Assembly (NCBI GenBank): GCA_902595825.1
Contig: CACJRP010000002.1
Coordinates: 44,819 to 108,818, forward strand
DNA length: 64,000 nucleotides
Reading direction: 5' to 3'
Source: an uncultured Bacteroidota bacterium
GTDB taxonomy: Bacteria; Bacteroidota; Bacteroidia; Flavobacteriales; Flavobacteriaceae
A program made the position numbers and the translations under genes. Below are positions 50,117-59,682 of the stretch, piece by piece. Position 1 is the first letter of the stretch; the number at the start of each line of letters is the position of its first letter. The notes under the pieces are model-generated. The model was given only the letters and a program-made list of their open reading frames with translations, ran no database searches and was not told the DNA's origin.

Positions 50117-51788
50117 AGTAAAAATTTGGAAAAATAAACCATTCGACGAAGAAACTATCAATCAGATAATTGAACTTGAGAAAAATCAAAATGAGTTAAA
50201 TGAGAGGTTTCATTCAGATCTAGACTTTGGAACAGGTGGGATTAGGGGACTTATGGGGATAGGAAGTAACAGGATTAATAAGTATACCATATCCAAGTTT
50301 ACTCAAGGAATTGCAAATTATCTGAACCGTAATACTAAAACAAAGAAAAAATCTGTAATTGTCGCTTATGATAATAGAAAAAACAGTAAGATTTTTGCAT
50401 ATGAAGTCGCCAAGGTTTTTTCTGCAAACAATATTAATGTTTTAATTTTTGATAATTTAAGACCAACACCCCTACTCTCGTTTTCAATCAGACATTTCAA
50501 TGCAGATGGTGGGATCATGATTACCGCTTCTCATAACCCCGCGGAATATAATGGATATAAGGTTTACAATCGATATGGGGGACAAATTGTTTCTCCTGAC
50601 GATAAAAAAATATCAAGTATTATTAAAAATTTAAATTTTAATGAAATAAAATGGAATAATAATAAACACAAAATAAGATTAATTGATAATGAATTTGATG
50701 AAGCTTATTTCGAAAATGTTATTTCAAAAAGTGTTATAGAAAAAGAAAAAAGACAAAATTTAAAAATAGTTTATTCTTCCCTTCACGGAACAGGTATAAA
50801 AAGTATTCCTCCATTATTAATAAAAGCCGGATATTTAGATATAAACCTTGTGGAAAATCAGTGTTTAGTCGATGAAAATTTTTCAAATACAAACTCATCT
50901 AATCCTGAAGACAAGGTCGCCTTTAATGAGACTTTGAAATTAGCTAATAAGATAAACGGAGACCTAATGATTACAACTGACCCAGATGCGGACAGAATTG
51001 GAGTAGGAGTTAAAGATTTTAAAGGCAATTGGGTACTATTAAGTGGTAATCAACTTATGGTATTATTGTTTTCATTTTTAATAGAGAAAAAAGAATTTAA
51101 AAATGAAGATTTCTTTGTCGCAACCACAATAGTTTCGTCACCTTTATTTAAAAAAATAGCTAAAAAAAATAATATTGAATGCAAACTGTGTCATACCGGT
51201 TTTAAATGGATAGCCGATATTATTGAAAAAGAGAAGAATAAAAAATTCTTGTGTGGTGGTGAAGAAAGTTTTGGTTTTTTGTACGGAAGTGAAGTTAGAG
51301 ACAAGGATGCTGTAGCCACTGGTCTTCTTTTTTGTGATATGTTTTCTTTTCTTAAGTCAAAAGGGGAAACAGTTATTAATTACCTTATAAATATTTACAG
51401 ACACTATGGATTTCACTACGATAAACTTCATACCATAACTCGAAAAGGGGCAAATGGTAATATCAAAATTAAAAAACAAATTGAATTTTTGAGACTGAAT
51501 CCTCCCAAAGAAATCGCAGGAATTAATGTCTCAAGAATTGATGATTATAAAGTAGGCATAATCTATTTTAAAAATGGAAAAAAAGAAAAATTAGAATTAC
51601 CAAAATCCAATCTGATTATTTATCACTTACAAGACAATTCAAGAATCTCAGTAAGACCAAGTGGAACAGAGCCTAAAATAAAGTTTTACATTAATCTTTA
51701 TGCTAAATTTAATGATGATTTCGATTTAAACAGAGAGTCATTTAGATTAGGGAAAAAATTTAAACAAATAATAAAACATTTCGACTAG
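50100..51788 (+). CDS. Phospho-sugar mutase (phosphoglucomutase/phosphomannomutase family)
   Basis: GTGGIRGLMGIGSNRIN, GIMITASHNPAEYNGYKVYN (catalytic Ser), TTDPDADRIGVG, RPSGTEPKIKFY; ATG at 50100 inside the preceding ORF. Confidence 0.93.
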   Translation: MKIADKVKIWKNKPFDEETINQIIELEKNQNELNERFHSDLDFGTGGIRGLMGIGSNRINKYTISKFTQGIANYLNRNTKTKKKSVIVAYDNRKNSKIFAYEVAKVFSANNINVLIFDNLRPTPLLSFSIRHFNADGGIMITASHNPAEYNGYKVYNRYGGQIVSPDDKKISSIIKNLNFNEIKWNNNKHKIRLIDNEFDEAYFENVISKSVIEKEKRQNLKIVYSSLHGTGIKSIPPLLIKAGYLDINLVENQCLVDENFSNTNSSNPEDKVAFNETLKLANKINGDLMITTDPDADRIGVGVKDFKGNWVLLSGNQLMVLLFSFLIEKKEFKNEDFFVATTIVSSPLFKKIAKKNNIECKLCHTGFKWIADIIEKEKNKKFLCGGEESFGFLYGSEVRDKDAVATGLLFCDMFSFLKSKGETVINYLINIYRHYGFHYDKLHTITRKGANGNIKIKKQIEFLRLNPPKEIAGINVSRIDDYKVGIIYFKNGKKEKLELPKSNLIIYHLQDNSRISVRPSGTEPKIKFYINLYAKFNDDFDLNRESFRLGKKFKQIIKHFD

Positions 51789-53615
51789 ATGAAATACTTT
51801 AAAGAAATTTTAAAATATGCTTCCCCCTATAAACTACATATTTCTCTAAATATTTTCTTTAATATTCTTTACGCTTTTTTTAGCGCCTTATCATTTGTTT
51901 CGATGATACCAATGCTAAACATTCTATTTGGAACAACACCAAAGATCACAAAAAAACCTATTTATGAGGGATTTTCATCTTTAGAAAATTACTTATCGAA
52001 TAAAATTAATTATGAATTAAATATTGTTTTAGATAAAAATCCTTTAGATGCCCTTATTATCTCCATTTTTTTAATTCTTAGTTTGTTTTTCCTAAAAAAT
52101 TTATTCAACTACCTTGCTCTTTTCTTCATTACCTTTTTAAGAAACGGAATTTTAAAAGATTTAAGAAACGATCTTTATTCAAAGATTTTAGAATTACCGA
52201 TAGAGTACTTTAAAAAAAGGAAAAAGGGTGACACAATTTCAAAATTATCTGCAGATGTTATTGAAATTCAAACCTCCTTTTTATCAATTTTGGAGGTACT
52301 AGTTAGAGAGCCTTTAACAATAATTTTCACAATAATAATCATGATTAAAGTTAATTTTAATCTAACTTTTTTTGCACTTGCATTTATCCCAGCATCAGGG
52401 TTATTAATATCAATTATTGGAAAATCATTAAAAAAACAATCAGACAAGGTTCAGAAAGAACAAGGAGAGTTTCTGTCTATTATAGAAGAAACTTTAAGTG
52501 GTTTAAATATTATAAAAGCTTTTTTTGCAGAAAAAACATTTTTTAACAAGTTCTCAAATTCTACAAACAGATTTTTTCATTTCAATAATAATTTGATAAA
52601 CAGGCAAAATTTAGCTTCCCCTTTGAGTGAATTTTTGGGCATCATTGTAATTGGTTCTCTATTATGGTACGGTGGTAAACTAGTATTAATAGAAAACACA
52701 CTACAAGCCTCTGTTTTTATGTCTTTTATGCTTTTGGCTTATAATATACTTACCCCTGCAAAAGCAATAAGCAAGGCCTCTTATGCGATTAGTAAGGGTA
52801 ATTCTGCCGCTGAAAGAATCCTTAGTCTAATGAATGCATTTAATCATATTTCTAATGAAAATGACAGCTTTGAGTTGGAGCATTTTCAAAATGAAATACA
52901 TTTTAAAAATATTTCATTTTCCTTCGGTGAAAAAAAAGTTATTGATAAAATTGATCTTCAAATAAAAAAAGGTAGTAAAGTTGCGATTGTTGGGGAATCA
53001 GGAAGTGGTAAAACAACATTAATAAACTTATTAAATAGATTTTATGATGTTGAAAGTGGTGAAATTCTAATCGATGGAATAAACATAAAAAAAATCAGTA
53101 AACGTTCTTTACGAAACTCTATCGGGCTTGTTACCCAAGATCCAATATTATTTAATGATACAGTAAATAATAATATAAGTTTAGGAAGAAAAGAACATAA
53201 TAGTAAGGAAATAATATCTGCTGCTAAAACGTCAAATGCGCATAAGTTCATTATCAAAATGAAGGAGAAATATGACACCAACATTGGTGATGGTGGAGGA
53301 AAACTGTCAGGTGGACAAAAGCAGAGAATTTCAATTGCTAGAGCTGTTCTCAAAAATCCTCAAATTTTGTTAATGGACGAAGCTACCTCTTCTTTGGATT
53401 CGGTATCTGAAAAAATGGTACAAGATGCTATTGAAAGATTATCAAAAAATAGAACTAGTATAATTGTAGCACACAGATTAAACACAATTCAAAAGGCAGA
53501 TTTAATAGTTGTTATGGAAAACGGCGCTATAATCCAAACTGGTACCCATAAGAAGTTGCTATCAATAAAAGGGAAATACAAACAACTTGTTGAAATGCAA
53601 ACATTTCATAGATAA
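51789..53615 (+). CDS. ABC transporter permease/ATPase fusion (MsbA-like exporter)
   Basis: TM domain plus GESGSGKTTLINLLNRF (Walker A), LSGGQKQRISIARAVL, ILLMDEATSSLDS. Confidence 0.93.
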   Translation: MKYFKEILKYASPYKLHISLNIFFNILYAFFSALSFVSMIPMLNILFGTTPKITKKPIYEGFSSLENYLSNKINYELNIVLDKNPLDALIISIFLILSLFFLKNLFNYLALFFITFLRNGILKDLRNDLYSKILELPIEYFKKRKKGDTISKLSADVIEIQTSFLSILEVLVREPLTIIFTIIIMIKVNFNLTFFALAFIPASGLLISIIGKSLKKQSDKVQKEQGEFLSIIEETLSGLNIIKAFFAEKTFFNKFSNSTNRFFHFNNNLINRQNLASPLSEFLGIIVIGSLLWYGGKLVLIENTLQASVFMSFMLLAYNILTPAKAISKASYAISKGNSAAERILSLMNAFNHISNENDSFELEHFQNEIHFKNISFSFGEKKVIDKIDLQIKKGSKVAIVGESGSGKTTLINLLNRFYDVESGEILIDGINIKKISKRSLRNSIGLVTQDPILFNDTVNNNISLGRKEHNSKEIISAAKTSNAHKFIIKMKEKYDTNIGDGGGKLSGGQKQRISIARAVLKNPQILLMDEATSSLDSVSEKMVQDAIERLSKNRTSIIVAHRLNTIQKADLIVVMENGAIIQTGTHKKLLSIKGKYKQLVEMQTFHR

Positions 53616-53710
53616 ATGTGAATAACCTTAAGAGAAAAAAAAATAATTAGTCCTTTTGATGAGTTAAAATAAATTAGATAAAATGTATTTTTGGTTGTAA
53701 ACAAAAATAA

Positions 53711-56700
53711 ATGATTGAATTTTTCGGTAATGAGAAAAAAAAGGTATACGTAGTTCAATCAACATCAAAACTCGAGATATCTGATTTAGACAAACTCCAT
53801 TGGTTATTTAATAACCAGTCCAGGATTGACCTATTTGAAATTACAGGAAAGTTTTTTGGTCCAAGATCTTCAATGGTTTCTCCCTGGAGTACAAATGCTG
53901 TTGAAATTACCAGAATAATGGGAATTGAAAAAATTTTGAGAATTGAAGAATTTTTTAGTTTTCAGGATAATAAAGATTTTGATCCGATGCTTTTTACAGA
54001 ATATGCAAAACTTGATCAAAAGATTTTTGAAAACAACACAGTTCCAGAAAAAATAAAGAAAATAAATAATATTAATCATTTCAATGATAAAGAAGGTCTT
54101 GCTTTAAGTCTAGAGGAAATAGAATATTTAGAAAGACTTTCTAAAAAAATGAAAAGGGACTTAACTGATTCTGAGGTTTTCGGTTTTTCACAGGTCAATT
54201 CTGAACATTGTAGACATAAAATATTCAACGGGCAGTTTTTGATAAATAATGAGATTATGAGCTTGAGTTTATTTGAGATGATAAAGAAAACATCTAAATT
54301 AAATCCTAACACAATCGTTTCTGCATACAAAGATAATGTAGCTTTCATAGAGGGACCTAAAATAGAACAATTTGCCCCTCTAAAAGGAAGCTTGCCAAGT
54401 GAGTATGTGAAAAAATCTTTTAAATCAGTAATTTCTTTAAAGGCAGAAACGCATAATTTCCCTACAACTGTTGAGGCATTTAATGGATCAGCGACTGGAA
54501 GTGGAGGTGAAATTAGGGATAGATTAGCTGGAGGAAGGGGTTCGTTGCCTCTTTCTGGTAGTGCAGTATATATGACCTCTTACACTGGATTACAAGACAA
54601 AAATTTGTTCAATTCAGTATTTAAACGGAAATGGCTTTATCAGTCTCCAAGGGATATTTTAACTAAAGCTTCAAATGGTGCTTCTGATTTTGGTAACAAA
54701 TTTGGCCAACCCTTAATTAATGGATCTATTTTAACTTTTGAACACAAAGAAAATGAAATATTTTATGGATACGACAAAGTAATAATGCTGGCTGGTGGGA
54801 TTGGTTTCGGTAAAGCTGATCAGTCGAAAAAATTTAAACCTAGAAAAGGTGATAAAGTGGTAATTATTGGTGGTGACAATTATCGCATAGGTATGGGTGG
54901 AGCTGCAGTATCTTCATCAGATACTGGAAAATTTAAAACTCAACTTGAACTAAATGCAGTTCAGAGGTCCAATCCAGAAATGCAAAAAAGAGTTTCCAAC
55001 GCAATAAGATCAATGGTTGAGAGCTCAAATAATCCAATAGTTTCTATTCATGATCATGGTGCTGGAGGACATCTTAATTGTCTGTCCGAATTACTTGAAG
55101 AATGTGGAGGTAAAATTAATATTGATACTTTACCAATCGGCGACTCAACTCTGTCCTATAAAGAAATTATTGGAAATGAATCTCAAGAGAGAATGGGACT
55201 TATAATTTCATCAAAGGATGTAGAACTTGCTTCCAAAATTGCAAGCAGAGAAAGGGCTCCTTTTTATGTGGTAGGAGAGGTTACCGGAGATAACAATTTT
55301 TCATTTTTCTCTAAAAAAAATAGTCACACCCCTTTTGATATGAAGATAGGAGATTTAATTGGTAATTCCCCAAAAACTATAATTAAAGATGAGACTAAAT
55401 TAACTTTCTTTAAACCAATAGTGTATGACAAAAATAAAATTGAAGAAAATATTGAAAAAGTTTTTCAACTTGAATCAGTGGGCTCAAAAGATTGGCTAAC
55501 AAACAAGGTTGACAGATGTGTTACAGGAAAAGTTGCTCAACAGCAGTGTGTTGGAGAACTTCAATTACCATTGAGTAATTTCGGGTTAATGGCATTGGAC
55601 TATAATGGAAAAAGTGGAGTTGCAACTTCGGTTGGTCATTCCCCACTCACTGGTCTAATTAATCCTAAAATTGGGAGTGTCAATTCAATCGCTAAATCAC
55701 TTACAAACATAATTTGGGCACCCCTAGAAAAAGGATTAGAAAGTGTGTCTTTGTCGGCAAATTGGATGTGGCCATGTAAAAATAAGGGTGAAGACGATAG
55801 ACTCTTTAAAGCAGTTGATGCATGCTCAACTTTTGCGATCAATTTAGGAATTAATATACCTACTGGAAAAGATTCATTGTCTATGACTCAAAAATATAAT
55901 GAGATGGATGTTTTGTGTCCAGGTACTGTTATTATTTCAGCAGCAGGAAATTGCTTTGATATAAACAGTATTATATCTCCTGTTTTAAAGAGAAACGGAG
56001 GAGATATATATTATATCGATATGTCTAATGATGATTTTTATTTAGGAGGGTCTGCATTTGGCCAAATTCATAAATCTATAGGAGAAAAAGCACCAACAAT
56101 AAAAGATGGTTTATATTTCAAGAAAGCATTTAATACAATTCAAAAATTAATTTATGATAAAAAAATATCTTCAGGACATGATATTGGTTCTGGAGGATTA
56201 ATAACTACACTTATGGAAATGTGTTTTCCTAGCTTAAATATTGGTATGAATATAGACTTAGAATATTTAGAAGAAAAAGATACATCAAAACTCTTTTTTT
56301 CAGAAAAAATAGGATTGGTAATCCAATCAAAATTTAACATTGAATCAATTTTAAAGAAAGAGAACATTAAATGCATAAGAATAGGTACAGTTGTTAAAAA
56401 ACCTGTTTTAAAAGTAAAAAACCACTCACAGTTATTTGAACTTCAAATATCTAAATACAGAAAGAAATGGATGGAAATTTCTTCCAAAATGGAACAATTT
56501 CAAACCAAGATTGGACTTGCAAAAGTAAGAGCAGAAAATATTGTAAAACAACCGCTAAAATTTAAATTCCCTTCAGGATTTAGTGGCATTTACCCTAGGA
56601 AAAATAATAAAAATATTAATGCCGCAGTTTTAAGAGAAAAAGGTAGTAATTCAGAAAGAGAGATGGCATACATTATGGATATGTGCGGTTTTAATGTTAG

Positions 56701-57370
56701 AGATGTTCATATGACAGATATAATTGAAAAAAGAGAAAATTTAGTTGATATAAATTTACTCGTTGCAGTAGGCGGATTTTCAAATTCAGATGTCTTGGGT
56801 TCTGCTAAAGGATGGGCAGGTGCATTTAAATACAATTCAAATGCAAAAAAGATTATATCTGACTTCTTTAATCGTGATGACACTCTAACTTTAGGAGTAT
56901 GCAATGGATGTCAACTTTTTATTGAGTTGGGGATGATCAACCCTGATGATGAAAAAAAGCCTAAAATGGAATTTAACAATTCAGGTAAATTTGAGTGTAT
57001 ATTCTCACCAGTTCAAATAAAAGAAAGTAGTTCTATAATGATGAAAAGTCTCGAAGGGTCTATCCTTGGTATTTGGTCAGCTCACGGAGAGGGAAAATTT
57101 TCTTTTCCATATAAAGAAGAAAAATATGAAATCCCAGGGAAATATTACTATGAGAAATACCCTTCAAACCCTAATGGTTCAGATTTTAATACAGCGATGG
57201 TATGCAGTAAAGATGGGAGGCACCTGGTAATGATGCCTCATCTAGAAAGATCAACATTCCCCTGGAACTGGGCTCACTATCCGGAAAATAGAAAAAATGA
57301 TTTGGTAAGCCCTTGGGTAATTGCATTTGAAAATGCTTACAAATGGTTATCGAATACTAAAAAAATTTAA
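53711..57370 (+). CDS. purL: Phosphoribosylformylglycinamidine synthase
   Basis: FSQVNSEHCRHKIFNG, KAETHNFPTTVEAFNGSATGSGGEIRDRLAGGRGS, C-terminal GATase LGVCNGCQLFIELG. Confidence 0.97.
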   Translation: MIEFFGNEKKKVYVVQSTSKLEISDLDKLHWLFNNQSRIDLFEITGKFFGPRSSMVSPWSTNAVEITRIMGIEKILRIEEFFSFQDNKDFDPMLFTEYAKLDQKIFENNTVPEKIKKINNINHFNDKEGLALSLEEIEYLERLSKKMKRDLTDSEVFGFSQVNSEHCRHKIFNGQFLINNEIMSLSLFEMIKKTSKLNPNTIVSAYKDNVAFIEGPKIEQFAPLKGSLPSEYVKKSFKSVISLKAETHNFPTTVEAFNGSATGSGGEIRDRLAGGRGSLPLSGSAVYMTSYTGLQDKNLFNSVFKRKWLYQSPRDILTKASNGASDFGNKFGQPLINGSILTFEHKENEIFYGYDKVIMLAGGIGFGKADQSKKFKPRKGDKVVIIGGDNYRIGMGGAAVSSSDTGKFKTQLELNAVQRSNPEMQKRVSNAIRSMVESSNNPIVSIHDHGAGGHLNCLSELLEECGGKINIDTLPIGDSTLSYKEIIGNESQERMGLIISSKDVELASKIASRERAPFYVVGEVTGDNNFSFFSKKNSHTPFDMKIGDLIGNSPKTIIKDETKLTFFKPIVYDKNKIEENIEKVFQLESVGSKDWLTNKVDRCVTGKVAQQQCVGELQLPLSNFGLMALDYNGKSGVATSVGHSPLTGLINPKIGSVNSIAKSLTNIIWAPLEKGLESVSLSANWMWPCKNKGEDDRLFKAVDACSTFAINLGINIPTGKDSLSMTQKYNEMDVLCPGTVIISAAGNCFDINSIISPVLKRNGGDIYYIDMSNDDFYLGGSAFGQIHKSIGEKAPTIKDGLYFKKAFNTIQKLIYDKKISSGHDIGSGGLITTLMEMCFPSLNIGMNIDLEYLEEKDTSKLFFSEKIGLVIQSKFNIESILKKENIKCIRIGTVVKKPVLKVKNHSQLFELQISKYRKKWMEISSKMEQFQTKIGLAKVRAENIVKQPLKFKFPSGFSGIYPRKNNKNINAAVLREKGSNSEREMAYIMDMCGFNVRDVHMTDIIEKRENLVDINLLVAVGGFSNSDVLGSAKGWAGAFKYNSNAKKIISDFFNRDDTLTLGVCNGCQLFIELGMINPDDEKKPKMEFNNSGKFECIFSPVQIKESSSIMMKSLEGSILGIWSAHGEGKFSFPYKEEKYEIPGKYYYEKYPSNPNGSDFNTAMVCSKDGRHLVMMPHLERSTFPWNWAHYPENRKNDLVSPWVIAFENAYKWLSNTKKI

Positions 57371-57399
57371 TTTAAATATTAATACTTTGAAATTGTATT

Positions 57400-59163
57400 G
57401 TGAAAAAACCAAAACGACTATTTGAATTTTTGGAGTACCAGCTAGAAAATCCTCTTGGTAAATCAATTAACACTAAATATAATGGAGAATGGGAATCACT
57501 GAGCACCAATGATTTTTATGAAAAAGTTCAAATACTTTCAAGAAAATTAATTGAAATTGGTATAAAAAAGGGAGATAAAATAGCTTTGATCTCCACTCAG
57601 AACAGAACTGAATGGTGTATAGCTGACAACTCAGTTTTACAAATCGGAGCAGTGACAGTGCCAATATACCCAACGATTTCAAAAAGTGAATTTCAATATG
57701 TTTTAAACCATTCTGAAAGTAAAATATGCTTTGTATCTGATAAAGACATATTTGATAAGGTTAACCAAATAAAGAACAAAACCAAATTGGAAAAAATTTA
57801 TTCTTTCGAGGAATTTGAAAATTGTAAAAATTGGAATCTATTATTTGAAAATGACAATAAATCTCTAAAAGGTGAATTGATTTCGAGAATGAACAATGTT
57901 TTACCTGACGACTTAGCCACAATAATATATACATCTGGAACAACAGGTATACCAAAAGGAGTAATGCTCACACACAGAAATATAGTATCAAATATATTGT
58001 CTGCATCTAAAAGATTACCTTCCATGGAAAACAAAAATAAGGCACTAAGTTTTTTACCTCTATGTCATATTTTCGAGAGAATAATAATTTACATGTATTA
58101 TTTCAGCAGAGTAGAAATTTATTTCGCGGAATCATTAGAAACTATATCAGAGAACCTAAAGGAGGTTAAACCATTCTATATGACTGCTGTTCCTCGACTA
58201 ATTGAAAAAATATTTGACAAAATAGAAAGTAAAGCAGAGGAATTTACAGGAATTAAAAAAAGTTTGTACAAATGGTCTATTTCAATTGCTGATAAATTTA
58301 GTATTGAGAAACAAAACGGGATTTTTTATAATTTTAAACTTGAAATATCAAAATTTTTAGTATTCTCAAAATGGAAAAGTGCATTAGGAGGAAGTCTCGA
58401 ATTAATTTGTTCAGGAAGCGCTCCTCTTCAACCACGACTTGTAAAAATCTTCACAGCGGCAGGAATTCAAATCATAGAAGGTTATGGTCTCACTGAAACA
58501 TCACCAGTGATATCTATTAGTGAGACTAAAAAAGGTGGAACAAAATTTGGATACGTAGGTAAAATCATTGAGGGGATAGAAGTAAAAATTGCAAAGGATG
58601 GAGAAATTTTATGTAAAGGACCTAACGTGATGAAAGGATACTTCAAGGATTCAAAGTTAACATCAAAAACAATCAAAAATGGTTTCCTTCATACAGGTGA
58701 CATTGGAGAAATAGACGATGAGGGTTTCTTAAAAATAACGGATAGAAAAAAACAATTATTTAAAACTTCGGGGGGGAAATACATAGCTCCTCAGGTAATT
58801 GAAAATAGAATGAAAAGATCACCATTTATAGAACAAATTATGGTTATTGGCGAAGGTGAGAAAATGCCGAGTGCTTTAATCCAACCTGATTTTGAATACA
58901 TTAAAAGTTGGTTTCTAAAAAATAAAATTAATATTTTGGATGATTTTGAAATTATCTGTGGAAATAAAGAATTGTTAATTAAAATTAACGAGGAAATTAA
59001 CAATATAAATAAAGAATTTGGTGATTGGGAAAGAATCAAAAAGTTTGAGCTCACACCTCAAGTATGGTCAATTGAAAATGGTCTTTTAACCCCTACCATG
59101 AAACTAAAGAGAAAATCCATAATAAAAGAATTCATTCATTTAAAAGAAAAAATTTATAATTAA
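57400..59163 (+). CDS. AMP-dependent synthetase / long-chain fatty acid--CoA ligase
   Basis: IYTSGTTGIPKGVMLTHRNI, GYGLTETSPVIS, HTGDIGEIDDEGFLKITDRKKQLFKTSGGKYIAPQ. Confidence 0.94.
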   Translation: MKKPKRLFEFLEYQLENPLGKSINTKYNGEWESLSTNDFYEKVQILSRKLIEIGIKKGDKIALISTQNRTEWCIADNSVLQIGAVTVPIYPTISKSEFQYVLNHSESKICFVSDKDIFDKVNQIKNKTKLEKIYSFEEFENCKNWNLLFENDNKSLKGELISRMNNVLPDDLATIIYTSGTTGIPKGVMLTHRNIVSNILSASKRLPSMENKNKALSFLPLCHIFERIIIYMYYFSRVEIYFAESLETISENLKEVKPFYMTAVPRLIEKIFDKIESKAEEFTGIKKSLYKWSISIADKFSIEKQNGIFYNFKLEISKFLVFSKWKSALGGSLELICSGSAPLQPRLVKIFTAAGIQIIEGYGLTETSPVISISETKKGGTKFGYVGKIIEGIEVKIAKDGEILCKGPNVMKGYFKDSKLTSKTIKNGFLHTGDIGEIDDEGFLKITDRKKQLFKTSGGKYIAPQVIENRMKRSPFIEQIMVIGEGEKMPSALIQPDFEYIKSWFLKNKINILDDFEIICGNKELLIKINEEINNINKEFGDWERIKKFELTPQVWSIENGLLTPTMKLKRKSIIKEFIHLKEKIYN

Positions 59164-59191
59164 ATTTTTGGTTTTTTTAAAATAAATTATT

Positions 59192-59208
59192 CAAGAATAA
59201 TATTCTTG
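59192..59208. promoter_or_regulatory. 17-bp perfect palindrome CAAGAATA-A-TATTCTTG upstream of the MarR gene
   Basis: 8+8 inverted repeat with 1-bp centre in the intergenic region 32 bp before the MarR start. Confidence 0.6.
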
Positions 59209-59239
59209 CATAATATTTTTATTATATTTAAAAAAAATT

Positions 59240-59677
59240 TTGAAAAAAAAAACAATAGAATTCGCTTTAAGGAGTACATGGCAACAAATAACGAACATGT
59301 ATAATGAGAAAGCTCTAAAATATGGTGGAACAATGACAATGGCATTTACACTTTTAAGCATTGATGCTAATGGAACACCATCAACGACTTTAGGACCCAA
59401 AATGGGTATGGAGAGTACAAGCCTATCAAGACTCCTTAATACAATGGAGGAAAGAGAACTTATTTCTAGAAAACCAAATCCAGAAGACGGCAGAAGTGTA
59501 CTTATATTTTTGACTAAAAAAGGTAAACAAAAAAGGGACCTTTCGAAAAAAATTGTCTTAGAATTTAATAGTGGTCTAGAAAAAAAAATCGATAAGAAAA
59601 AAATAGAAAATTTTTATGAGGTCATTGCGGCCATTAATAATCAAATCGAAGAAGAACAAGCCTTAAATTATTTTTAA
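59240..59677 (+). CDS. MarR family transcriptional regulator
   Basis: GPKMGMESTSLSRLLNTMEERELISRKPNPEDGRSVLIFLTKKGKQ (wHTH with wing). Confidence 0.92.
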   Translation: MKKKTIEFALRSTWQQITNMYNEKALKYGGTMTMAFTLLSIDANGTPSTTLGPKMGMESTSLSRLLNTMEERELISRKPNPEDGRSVLIFLTKKGKQKRDLSKKIVLEFNSGLEKKIDKKKIENFYEVIAAINNQIEEEQALNYF

Positions 59678-59682
59678 AAATT

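Noticed and set aside
53655-53693. Promoter for purL (TTTG and TATTTTTG)
   Set aside because: -7 box is a match but the spacer is 27 bp, outside the usual range, so not listed as a feature
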